Source: Phycisphaerae bacterium (lineage in GTDB: Bacteria; Planctomycetota; Phycisphaerae; Sedimentisphaerales; Anaerobacaceae). From it: DNA of 5,006 bases. Shown piece by piece: positions 1 to 5,006 of the stretch. The stretch covers positions 1 through 5,006 of the forward strand of contig JAUWBX010000231.1 in the NCBI GenBank assembly GCA_030609625.1, read 5' to 3'. A program made the translations under genes and the position numbers. Positions within the stretch are counted from its first letter, which is position 1. Each line of letters opens with the position of its first letter. The notes beneath the pieces are model-generated. The model saw only the letters and a program-made list of their open reading frames with translations, made no database searches and was not told the DNA's origin.

Positions 1-81
1 AGAAAGGAAGTAATTAATGATGGTCTAATACAAATTTGTGGCGGCAATCTGAAGATGTACCTGGGTAGAAGCAAAAAGTAA
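1..81 (+). CDS. C-terminal end of an unidentified protein (partial)
   Basis: Frame 1 is open from the window edge to a TAA at 79-81, giving 26 residues that end in GGNLKMYLGRSKK. The other two plus frames close within 15 bases. The lysine/arginine-rich end followed by a stop is what a normal protein C-terminus looks like, and the next gene starts 78 bp later on the same strand. An open run this short can occur by chance, and I do not recognise the family. It could be the upstream member of the same operon, but nothing visible says what it does. Confidence 0.45.
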   Translation, partial: RKEVINDGLIQICGGNLKMYLGRSKK

Positions 82-159
82 ATGTACTTAACTGAAAGTA
101 ATTTTTGAAAACTCTTTGAAAGGGAAAAAACGATAGAAAAAATATGAAAGGGCGGTCTT
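82..159 (+). promoter_or_regulatory. Leader with possible promoter and weak ribosome binding site
   Basis: This short AT-rich gap precedes the dockerin-tail gene. It contains two TTGAAA boxes 11 bp apart (105-110 and 116-121), either of which could be a -35 element. No good TATAAT-like box lies at the right distance, the best being AAATAT at 140-145, 18 bp after the second box. A weak Shine-Dalgarno-like GAAAGGG at 146-152 sits 7 bp before the ATG at 160. I see no terminator after the upstream frame, so read-through from that gene is equally possible. Confidence 0.25.
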
Positions 160-1296
160 ATGAAAATTCGTAGAAATGTAGCTTTAACTTTGGTCATATT
201 GCCTTTATTGGCAGGCATTTGCTTTGCCGACAGTCTGTCACTGTACACGGAAATACGAAAGAAAGACCCTAACACTGGCCGTTCCTGGAATAAATACGAC
301 ACAAATTGTGACTTCTGGCAGCAGGATCCGTGTTATCCTGACCCTTGTTTCGCTACTACTTGGGTGGAGGATGCGATTTATCTTTGCGCATTTGACGGTG
401 CCAGCGGTCATTCCGATTATCAGCCGGACTGGCCTATTGATGGTAACGTCGATGGCTGTTACTCGACGCTCTACAGGGGACCAGGAGGCCCTCCCACTTA
501 TCAGTCGCTTGGTGTAAGCGGTACCAACCCCAACGAATTTCCCTGCGACCAGCGTGATACACGCATGACGACGCTGATTAATCTTTCAAAGATAAAGGCA
601 GTTAATGACAAAGCAGGGGCAATTCTTGACTGTAAGTTTCGATGGAGTATCGATTGTGTGAGGAACTGGGGTGGTGGTGCTGATTATTTGCAGGCCCCTA
701 CGAAACTATATGTGAGCATTTTCGGCGCCCAGAAACAGGAGTATTGGCGTCATCCACCGGATCCTCATGACCCTAATAAAGTGATGGACATAAGCGATTT
801 GCAGGATGAATTCGACGGCGACTCTAACACAGAAAAGGAGATTGATATAAGAGTGGATGACGGCCCATGGGGACCGGGGTTGCAACCGTTGACAACCTGG
901 TACATCTGGATTTACGGAACGCAGTTCTATGAGATGGACTTTACCGAAGAAATACGTCAAATAATGGATGCTAATTCAAATCTTGAATGGATAGGTTTGA
1001 CGATAAGAGCATCGCAGGACGGCGAGTCGGTATATCTTTCGATGGGTGCTCAACAGAATCTAAGCGGTGACCCCGATTATGTGCCTATCCCTCCGACACT
1101 TGATGTACGGGTCAGCAAATATCTGGGCGACCTTGATGATAACGGCAATGTGGATTTTGTGGACTTCACATTATTTGCGCAGCAATGGGGAAAAAGCAGT
1201 GGATTACTTACAGCCGATTTGAATGTCGATGGGCTGGTGGATTTCGCGGATATTATCCTGTTTTGTGACAACTGGCTCAAAGGGAAGATACCTTAA
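160..1296 (+). CDS. Secreted protein with C-terminal dockerin type I-like repeats
   Basis: The 378-residue product starts with a classical signal peptide: KIRR at residues 2-5, a hydrophobic core to about 20, and likely cleavage after A23 (CFA|DS). C21 is not in a proper lipobox, so it is probably not a lipoprotein. The C-terminus (about 323-375) holds two EF-hand-like loops of dockerin type: D324, D326, N328, N330, D332, D335, then D353, N355, D357, D361, D364, each followed by a helix with a Trp (QQW, DNW). Such repeats bind calcium, and in cellulosomal clostridia they dock to cohesins. In Planctomycetes they are common on exported proteins without a known cellulosome. The body (24-320) is rich in Asp, Pro and aromatic residues and has eight cysteines (50, 58, 63, 76, 100, 129, 158, 166), suggesting disulfides. 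Stretches near 136-163 and 260-284 (DFTEEIRQIM, then EWIGLTI) faintly recall DNRLRE/CBM-like beta-sandwich modules; this is inference. No catalytic motif is recognised. Confidence 0.85.
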   Translation: MKIRRNVALTLVILPLLAGICFADSLSLYTEIRKKDPNTGRSWNKYDTNCDFWQQDPCYPDPCFATTWVEDAIYLCAFDGASGHSDYQPDWPIDGNVDGCYSTLYRGPGGPPTYQSLGVSGTNPNEFPCDQRDTRMTTLINLSKIKAVNDKAGAILDCKFRWSIDCVRNWGGGADYLQAPTKLYVSIFGAQKQEYWRHPPDPHDPNKVMDISDLQDEFDGDSNTEKEIDIRVDDGPWGPGLQPLTTWYIWIYGTQFYEMDFTEEIRQIMDANSNLEWIGLTIRASQDGESVYLSMGAQQNLSGDPDYVPIPPTLDVRVSKYLGDLDDNGNVDFVDFTLFAQQWGKSSGLLTADLNVDGLVDFADIILFCDNWLKGKIP

Positions 1297-1327
1297 AATA
1301 ATTTAGGATGAGTATGGTAAATCAGTC

Positions 1328-1333
1328 AAGGAG
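1328..1333 (+). promoter_or_regulatory. Shine-Dalgarno site of the pseudopilin gene
   Basis: AAGGAG lies 8 bp before the ATG at 1342. It fixes the start, giving a 24-residue basic leader before the prepilin cleavage site. The next in-frame ATG (residue 41) lies inside the hydrophobic helix and would destroy the signal. Confidence 0.75.
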
Positions 1334-1341
1334 AAAAGTTT

Positions 1342-2196
1342 ATGAAGACAAAAGCTCATAAAGATAATGGCAAGTTGTATAGCCGTCGTTTAACTCGCCG
1401 GTGGAGTACTGCTTTTACATTGATTGAGCTGCTTGTGGTTATAAGTATCGTTTCTTTGCTGATGGGCATCTTGCTGCCGGCTCTTAGCCGTGCTCGAAAG
1501 GCAGCGAAGAAGATTAAATGCGCCTCACAAATGCGGCAGATAGATATTGCCTTCGAATTATATGCTATAGATTGGGATGGCTGGATTATAACGGCAAAAC
1601 GCCCAATGCTGGCGGTGGATGGCCAATCTGTGTGGAATTTTGAATTGCTGCCTTATATAGGTGAGCAGCTCGATAAAGATTTCGACAAGGCGGAGCTTTG
1701 GTTTTGTCCAGAAGATAAAGACCCATACCCATTGGGATACGGCAACTATCCACATGGGGTGCCTTTAACCAGTTTCGCTTTGAATGGCTATTATGCCAAG
1801 GCAAAGCCGTCAAGAGGAATGCGTCCTGGTACTCCCGAAGCAAAACTGGGACCTGCAGGCCATTTCAAAACTCATCAGGTGCAGATGCCTTCGGCTTGTA
1901 TGCTTATGGTCGAGACCAGTTATTCCGGCCAAATCTATGATGCAGAACATCCCAGAGCTGCAAAATATGGCTTGAGTATTTCACATCCTTCGCATCATCG
2001 TATGACAAGCGGGTTCTACCATAATGGTTCGATGAACGTTGTATTTGTTGACGGCCATGTGGGTAATATTAAAGGGCGCAGGTCTGAGCCGGTGTCCCCG
2101 CCTAACGGCGAAAAGACAGGAATGTTTTGGCCTGATTTGACGCTGCCTTCGTCCACAGAAAAGTCTCAGTTTTGGGGGCCGGGATATAGAAAATGA
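1342..2196 (+). CDS. Type II secretion pseudopilin-like protein, H-X9-DG family
   Basis: The 284-residue product has a type III (prepilin) signal: a basic leader (residues 1-22), then A24|FTLIE with F25 as +1 and E29 as the +5 glutamate, and a hydrophobic helix LLVVISIVSLLMGILLPAL (30-48). The leader would be cut by a prepilin peptidase, leaving the helix for membrane anchoring or assembly with other pilins. The residue before the cut is Ala, not the usual Gly. After the helix come RARKAAKKIKCASQMRQI (50-67) and a globular part with FCPEDKDPYP (121-130), both typical of PulG-like planctomycete proteins. H227 and D237-G238 are separated by exactly nine residues, the H-X9-DG processing-associated signature. 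C60 and C122 may pair. About 46 residues follow the DG, ending in an aromatic/proline-rich tail. Planctomycete genomes carry many such single genes next to secreted-protein genes. Their exact role is unknown to me, and no other secretion genes are in view. Confidence 0.9.
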   Translation: MKTKAHKDNGKLYSRRLTRRWSTAFTLIELLVVISIVSLLMGILLPALSRARKAAKKIKCASQMRQIDIAFELYAIDWDGWIITAKRPMLAVDGQSVWNFELLPYIGEQLDKDFDKAELWFCPEDKDPYPLGYGNYPHGVPLTSFALNGYYAKAKPSRGMRPGTPEAKLGPAGHFKTHQVQMPSACMLMVETSYSGQIYDAEHPRAAKYGLSISHPSHHRMTSGFYHNGSMNVVFVDGHVGNIKGRRSEPVSPPNGEKTGMFWPDLTLPSSTEKSQFWGPGYRK

Positions 2197-2270
2197 TTTT
2201 ACAAATCAAAGTAGAGTGCTGATGACCGTTACAGGAATGGTTATAGCGAAAAGTTAGAACATTTTTTAAT

Positions 2271-2274
2271 GGAG
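2271..2274 (+). promoter_or_regulatory. Shine-Dalgarno site of the DUF4198 gene
   Basis: GGAG lies 8 bp before the ATG at 2283 and supports that start. An ATG at 2269 overlaps the site but is out of frame. The 86-bp gap before the gene (2197-2282) shows no strong hairpin followed by T residues, so transcription may continue from the pseudopilin gene. Confidence 0.65.
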
Positions 2275-2282
2275 AAAAAGAA

Positions 2283-3134
2283 ATGAACACAAATAAGAAA
2301 TTTTTTATAGCAGCTATGGGTTTGGGTCTTTGTGTACTTATTTCCGGGTTGGCTGATGCGCATACGACGTGGATTAATGTTGTTGATTACACGATGCAGC
2401 CCGTCCCCGGCCATAGTCAGAGCAAAGAAGAAGAAAAGGGTGAGGAGTATATCGCTCAGACGATTGTCTATTTTGGGTTCGGACACCATTATCCTGTGGA
2501 TGATTTTATGCCCAAAAAAATGCTCAGTACATTTTGTTTGTTGAATGAAAATCACTATAAGAAGGATTTGGAACCGAATCCTGGTGGGTTCCTGGCCACG
2601 GCCGTTAAATTTGAGAAGCCCGGCCCATACATTGTTTCGGCGGCCCTGAAGCCCGGATATTACACCATGCATATTGAAAAAGGTCAGGTCAAGCATAAAT
2701 TGGGACCCAAGACAGGCCTCAATGGAGTGATACTGAGCCTTTATTATGAGCAGTACGCTAAAGCGCTTCTGACAGTCGGAGACACATCTGACAATGCCTT
2801 CGCCAAGCCGTTAGGGGACAAAATCGAGATTGTTCCTTTGGAAAATCCTTATAAACTTCACGGCTGTGGAGGACACTTTTTGCCTGTTAAGGTTCTATTT
2901 GACGGTAAGCCTGCAAGTTTCTGCAAGGTCTATGCGACCTATGCAGGGTTCTCCACCAAAGACGACTATGCTTTGGCCACCACAGCGGACAGCAAAGGTA
3001 TCGCCCACATCCGTCTTACACATTGGGGTCCTTGGCTTATTAAGGCAGAAAAAAGGCAGTCTGCCGGTGAAGACTTGAAAGACAAATGCAACGAATTACA
3101 CTACACCGCGACGTTAACTTTCGAGATTCGATGA
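2283..3134 (+). CDS. DUF4198-domain periplasmic protein, probably metal-binding
   Basis: The 283-residue product starts with a signal peptide (N-region lysines 5-6, hydrophobic 8-22) ending ADA|H, so the mature chain should begin at H27 with HTTWINV. A histidine right after the signal peptide, a following beta-rich domain with GHHYP (67-71), an Ig-like segment VKVLFDGKPA (202-211), and the closing HYTATLTFEIR (273-283) fit the DUF4198 family. That family is related to the NikM-type component of nickel/cobalt uptake systems and is often near metal transport genes. Candidate metal ligands visible are H27, H68, H69, H193 and H198; which are used cannot be told. Residues 45-55 (SQSKEEEKGEE) form a charged loop. 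Cysteines at 85, 195, 214 and 269 could form disulfides. No transporter gene (CbiM, CbiQ, CbiO or TonB receptor type) is in the window, so a role in metal uptake is inferred from family only. The stop overlaps a short downstream frame as ATGA. Confidence 0.85.
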   Translation: MNTNKKFFIAAMGLGLCVLISGLADAHTTWINVVDYTMQPVPGHSQSKEEEKGEEYIAQTIVYFGFGHHYPVDDFMPKKMLSTFCLLNENHYKKDLEPNPGGFLATAVKFEKPGPYIVSAALKPGYYTMHIEKGQVKHKLGPKTGLNGVILSLYYEQYAKALLTVGDTSDNAFAKPLGDKIEIVPLENPYKLHGCGGHFLPVKVLFDGKPASFCKVYATYAGFSTKDDYALATTADSKGIAHIRLTHWGPWLIKAEKRQSAGEDLKDKCNELHYTATLTFEIR

Positions 3135-3190
3135 ATCTTCGTAGCATTTTGCATGCAACGACATTGTTTTTTTTAGCTACTCTGTCTTAG
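3131..3190 (+). pseudogene. Possible 5' stub of a coupled secreted-protein gene
   Basis: An ATG at 3131 overlaps the DUF4198 stop (ATGA), the usual arrangement for translational coupling in an operon. It opens a 19-codon frame beginning MNLRSILHATT and continuing LFFLATLS, with a basic start and hydrophobic core like the first part of a signal peptide, then TAG at 3188-3190. The frame runs through eight T residues (3167-3174). A one-base slip there gives a different tail but also stops within nine codons (TGA at 3198-3200). The end of a GH38 remnant occupies the opposite strand from 3173. I infer the start of a gene cut off by rearrangement. Chance overlap is a real alternative, since the frame is short and has no good Shine-Dalgarno site. 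Confidence 0.3.
3140..3174 (+). terminator. Weak terminator-like hairpin with T tract
   Basis: CGTAGCA (3140-3146) pairs with TGCAACG (3154-3160) with one A-A mismatch around a 7-base loop. A run of eight T begins at 3167, six bases after the stem. The short imperfect stem and the gap before the T run make this a poor match to an intrinsic terminator, but it is the only candidate after the plus-strand genes. The same place contains the perfect palindrome TTGCATGCAA (3149-3158). Confidence 0.25.
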
Positions 3191-3547
3191 CCAAGTGGTG
3201 AATGTTTTCAGGCCGACCTGGATGGATATTGAAGGGTTGTAGCTGAGCTCTTCGGCAGACTCTTTGTCTTTATATGCACGTTTCAGACGCCACACTACCT
3301 CGTCAACTGCGCCGGTCTCTTCTTCGAGGAGATTGACTGCCCGGACCCCGCACTTACGGCCAAGGAACTCGACCGAGGTACGAGCCTCGCGGCCGTCGGT
3401 TTCAAATACACGCAACACAATACTCCTGCCGGCCTCGGCCTTCTTGAGAGCGGTTACTATCAGGCTCTCCGCTTCGAGTGAACAGAAAGACTGCACCGGC
3501 GGCAGAGACTTGGGCGATAGCTCATCAACGTCGCTGTCGGAATATTC
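3173..3547 (-). pseudogene. C-terminal remnant of a GH38 alpha-mannosidase
   Basis: The minus frame is open from after a TAA at 3548-3550 down to the TAA at 3173-3175, 124 codons. From about residue 15 it reads like the C-terminal beta-domain of a glycoside hydrolase family 38 alpha-mannosidase: LPPVQSF (15-21), SLIVTALKKAE (28-38), IVLRVFET (43-50), NLLEEE (72-77) and the closing GLKTFTTWL (112-120). Full enzymes of this family are about 800-1000 residues. The catalytic N-terminal domain with its zinc ligands and nucleophile Asp is entirely missing. The only possible start is a GTG at 3494-3496, with no Shine-Dalgarno site and lying inside the homologous part, so I read this as a non-functional fragment, not a small gene. 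It is clearly more GC-rich than the DNA at 3551-3853. It lies downstream of the GH127 gene on the same strand, so it may be what remains of a neighbouring mannosidase gene after a deletion. Family assignment is from motif memory. Confidence 0.7.
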
Positions 3548-3620
3548 TTAAGGACCATCAATAACTAATTTTTTCAGGAGCAAACAGCGTTAAGAATCTG
3601 CTTTGGCTGTTAATGGTATT

Positions 3621-3713
3621 ATGATGAAATACAATCTTCTATTTTATACCGTAATCCTTATAACACCGGTATTGGCCCTTGACAAGCGTGCTTCCTCCCG
3701 AATATTCCTATAG
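3621..3713 (+). other. Short signal-peptide-like frame, possible gene stub
   Basis: Thirty codons from ATG-ATG (3621 or 3624) to TAG at 3711-3713. The peptide begins MMKYNLLFYTVILITPVLA and continues LDKRASSRIFL, which reads as a lysine start, hydrophobic core and a V-L-A cleavage site. No Shine-Dalgarno site lies close before it; the nearest GGAG is some 40 bp away. No homologous continuation is visible after the stop in any frame. It may be the cut-off 5' end of a secreted-protein gene in a decaying region, a small peptide gene, or chance. Low confidence. Confidence 0.2.
3657..3685 (-). promoter_or_regulatory. Sigma-70-like promoter candidate reading toward the GH38 remnant
   Basis: On the minus strand TTGTCA (3680-3685) is followed after exactly 17 bp by TATAAG (3657-3662), each one mismatch from the consensus. 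Because CTTGACAAG is palindromic, the plus strand carries a perfect TTGACA at 3679-3684, but with no good -10 box at the right distance. Transcription from the minus-strand boxes would run into the GH38 remnant, which has no proper start. In AT-rich DNA such matches also arise by chance. Confidence 0.3.
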
Positions 3714-3853
3714 AATTAATCCTTAATCGTTATTCAGGAAGTTTACATAAATCGTTGAAATTAAACAAGTTCGAATTTTTGAGCAGGACACGTTAGACTT
3801 TTTATCAATCTGCATTCTATCATTCTTAATCCTCATACTTTCTGCGATAATTG

Positions 3854-5006
3854 TTACTCGATCACCACTTCCTGTATGCCCGCAGCCCAGTCTTTTTGAA
3901 GCCGAATTTCGATCTTTATACAGTCGGTATTTACAGGTTTAAGATCGACTTTATTGAATGCGTCCTTCTCTATTGGATAAGGATTCGTATTCTCCACCGG
4001 CTTGAATTGCCCCTGGGTATCACGGTAAAGAATCTTCCAGGATTCAGGCAGGTGACAAGCCCCTCTACCAGTATCGTCGAACCAATAAACCTTCACGCTG
4101 GAAATCTTATGCTTTTTGTCCCATTCGAACTGTACCCATTCGGTCAAGTCCTTGTGCGGCCAGAAATCAAGCTGCAGACTGGACGAGTCGGCCGAGTTTA
4201 CAGGCAGTATCTGGTCCTTGATTGCATCGAGAGAGACGTGTACAAATGAGGCGGTTGTCTTGCTTATATAGGTAAGCGTATCGGCCGGCCTGGACCTGGC
4301 GGCTTCAGGCTTGCGGGCTGGCCAGACGGTCATACGTGCCCTTCCGCGATGTGCCCATGCATAATACGGAATCGCGACAAATGGCTTTTCCGAATCCGGT
4401 ATGACTCGGCCGTCAAGGGTACGTTTGGAGGTCCTGGCCTGGCCGGTAATGGTAACAACACCATTGAACAGGTCCGGCCTGACTTCAGTGTTAAGTTCGG
4501 CATTGTCCGGAATATACATATCCAGCACCTTACCATCATTGTCGGGTCCTTCCAGGCAGTAAACCACAGGCCCACGTTGAAGAGCCACTTTGCCTTCGTT
4601 GGTCAGTAGGTTCGGATGTGAGAAGACCCGGCGGACGGGCATGGGCAGATTCACTTCGATAGTATCACCCTTTTGCCATTTACGTTCGATTTGTGCATAG
4701 CCTTTGTTCAGTACAACTGGGACCGATTTTCCGTTCACTTTTACTGAGGCCTGCTCGGATATTCTTTTAACAAACTTGTAAAGGTCGCTGGGTATAGGTT
4801 GATTCTGAGCCCAGCCCGGGATGCGGACAAAGACCGCGAAGGTATCTTCCTGTTCCGGCTCGACGGTTATCCTGACATCGCCCCTCCATGGATAATGTGT
4901 CTGCTGGGTAATCTTTACCTTATTGCCGGCCGTTTCGATAACGGCATTGCCGCCTATAAACAGGTTCACATAAAGGTCTTTATCCTTGTGTGCATAAGCA
5001 AAGCCC
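3854..5006 (-). CDS. GH127/DUF1680 glycoside hydrolase, C-terminal part (5' end outside window)
   Basis: The minus frame is open from the window edge to the TAA at 3854-3856: 383 residues, starting GFAYAHKDKDLYVNLFIGG. An apparent GTG start at 4969 is internal, because the residues before it (AHKDKDLY) are conserved in the family. Visible parts are a beta-sandwich with VRIPGWA (60-66), VNGK (90-93), GPVVYCLEG (145-153) and AWAHRGRARM (216-225), characteristic of DUF1680; then a linker; then a discoidin/F5-8C-like domain (about 277-383) with WVQFEW (290-295), VYWFDD (306-311), SWKILYRD (322-329) and FNKVDLKPV (350-358). Characterised GH127 enzymes are zinc-dependent beta-L-arabinofuranosidases with a cysteine nucleophile. 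That catalytic (alpha/alpha)6 domain lies beyond the window, so activity cannot be checked and the related GH146 family is possible. Plant arabinan, arabinogalactan or glycoprotein glycans are plausible substrates (inference). The signal peptide, if any, is not visible. A GH38 remnant lies 300 bp downstream on the same strand. Confidence 0.9.
   Translation of the reverse strand, partial: GFAYAHKDKDLYVNLFIGGNAVIETAGNKVKITQQTHYPWRGDVRITVEPEQEDTFAVFVRIPGWAQNQPIPSDLYKFVKRISEQASVKVNGKSVPVVLNKGYAQIERKWQKGDTIEVNLPMPVRRVFSHPNLLTNEGKVALQRGPVVYCLEGPDNDGKVLDMYIPDNAELNTEVRPDLFNGVVTITGQARTSKRTLDGRVIPDSEKPFVAIPYYAWAHRGRARMTVWPARKPEAARSRPADTLTYISKTTASFVHVSLDAIKDQILPVNSADSSSLQLDFWPHKDLTEWVQFEWDKKHKISSVKVYWFDDTGRGACHLPESWKILYRDTQGQFKPVENTNPYPIEKDAFNKVDLKPVNTDCIKIEIRLQKDWAAGIQEVVIE

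Larger units (their letters stand above)
3551..3853. other. AT-rich intergenic stretch without an intact gene
   Basis: About 300 bp between the GH38 remnant and the GH127 stop codon. It is distinctly more AT-rich than either flank and has frequent stops in all frames. It holds a 30-codon plus-strand frame (3621-3713) and promoter-like boxes around 3657-3685. The 8-mer TTAATCCT occurs twice (3717-3724, 3826-3833). I see no strong hairpin with a T run after the GH127 gene, no tRNA and no insertion-sequence end. Confidence 0.6.

Noticed and set aside
144..173. Nine-codon frame overlapping the start of the dockerin-tail gene
   Set aside because: It has no ribosome site of its own, its peptide shows no leader-peptide pattern of repeated regulatory codons, and the 160 start with its signal peptide explains the region.
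220..228. Possible lipobox around C21 of the dockerin-tail protein
   Set aside because: The residue before the Cys is Ile, not Gly, Ala or Ser, and a normal signal peptidase I site (CFA|D) fits better.
1309..1362. Short frame starting MSMVNQ across the pseudopilin start
   Set aside because: It is out of frame with the strong Shine-Dalgarno site and prepilin leader, and only 17 codons long without recognisable features.
2225..2243. Possible small hairpin (ACCGTT/AATGGT) between the pseudopilin and DUF4198 genes
   Set aside because: The stem is six pairs including a G-T pair and is not followed by a T run, too weak to call a terminator or regulatory element.
2241..2696. 151-codon minus-strand frame opposite the DUF4198 gene
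   Set aside because: It lies antisense to a clearly recognised gene, and its product is low-complexity Phe/Ile/Lys-rich sequence without family features.
3264..3551. 95-codon plus-strand frame in the scar region
   Set aside because: It is the complement of the GH38 remnant; its Ser/Arg/Thr-rich product is typical of a shadow frame, while the minus frame shows family motifs.
3740..3853. Plus-strand open stretch encoding a hydrophobic segment (about 3790-3850)
   Set aside because: It could be read as a membrane helix, but it has no start codon with a ribosome site, and the frame runs on only into antisense of the GH127 gene.
3851..4249. 132-codon plus-strand frame opposite the GH127 gene
   Set aside because: It is antisense to conserved discoidin-like coding sequence and has no ribosome site or recognisable domain.

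Overview
The window looks like chromosomal DNA of a planctomycete-type bacterium, most likely of the Phycisphaerae/Sedimentisphaerales kind. This rests on gene content only. A secreted protein ends in a dockerin type I-like calcium-binding repeat pair, a single-gene pseudopilin carries the C-terminal H-X9-DG signature common in Planctomycetes, and a GH127 (DUF1680) enzyme has a discoidin-like tail. No rRNA, tRNA, CRISPR array, transposase or phage gene was found.

Left part (1-3134, plus strand). The last 26 codons of an unidentified upstream gene are followed by three closely spaced genes in the same direction: a secreted dockerin-tail protein (160-1296), a pseudopilin-like H-X9-DG protein (1342-2196) and a DUF4198-type periplasmic protein whose predicted mature N-terminus is a histidine (2283-3134). 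Gaps are 78, 45 and 86 bp. The second and third genes have clear Shine-Dalgarno sites, and I see no convincing terminator between them, so they may be one transcription unit. All three products have an export signal or a prepilin signal, so the cluster concerns the cell envelope or outside of the cell.

Middle part (3131-3853). This looks like a scar of gene decay and rearrangement. A 19-codon reading frame overlaps the DUF4198 stop as ATGA and looks like the start of a secreted protein, but it stops at once. Running against it on the minus strand is the C-terminal ~110 residues of a GH38 alpha-mannosidase with no catalytic part and no start site. Then come about 300 bp of AT-rich DNA holding no intact gene, only a 30-codon signal-peptide-like frame and promoter-like boxes.

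Right part (3854-5006, minus strand). This is the C-terminal part of a GH127/DUF1680 glycoside hydrolase (beta-L-arabinofuranosidase-like), with its N-terminal catalytic region beyond the window edge. Together with the GH38 remnant on the same strand it suggests a glycan-degradation locus converging on the plus-strand envelope cluster.

I see no convincing new multi-gene system. The points most worth a second look are the rearranged junction at 3131-3550, the N-terminal histidine of the DUF4198 protein, and the pairing of a dockerin-tail protein with a lone pseudopilin.
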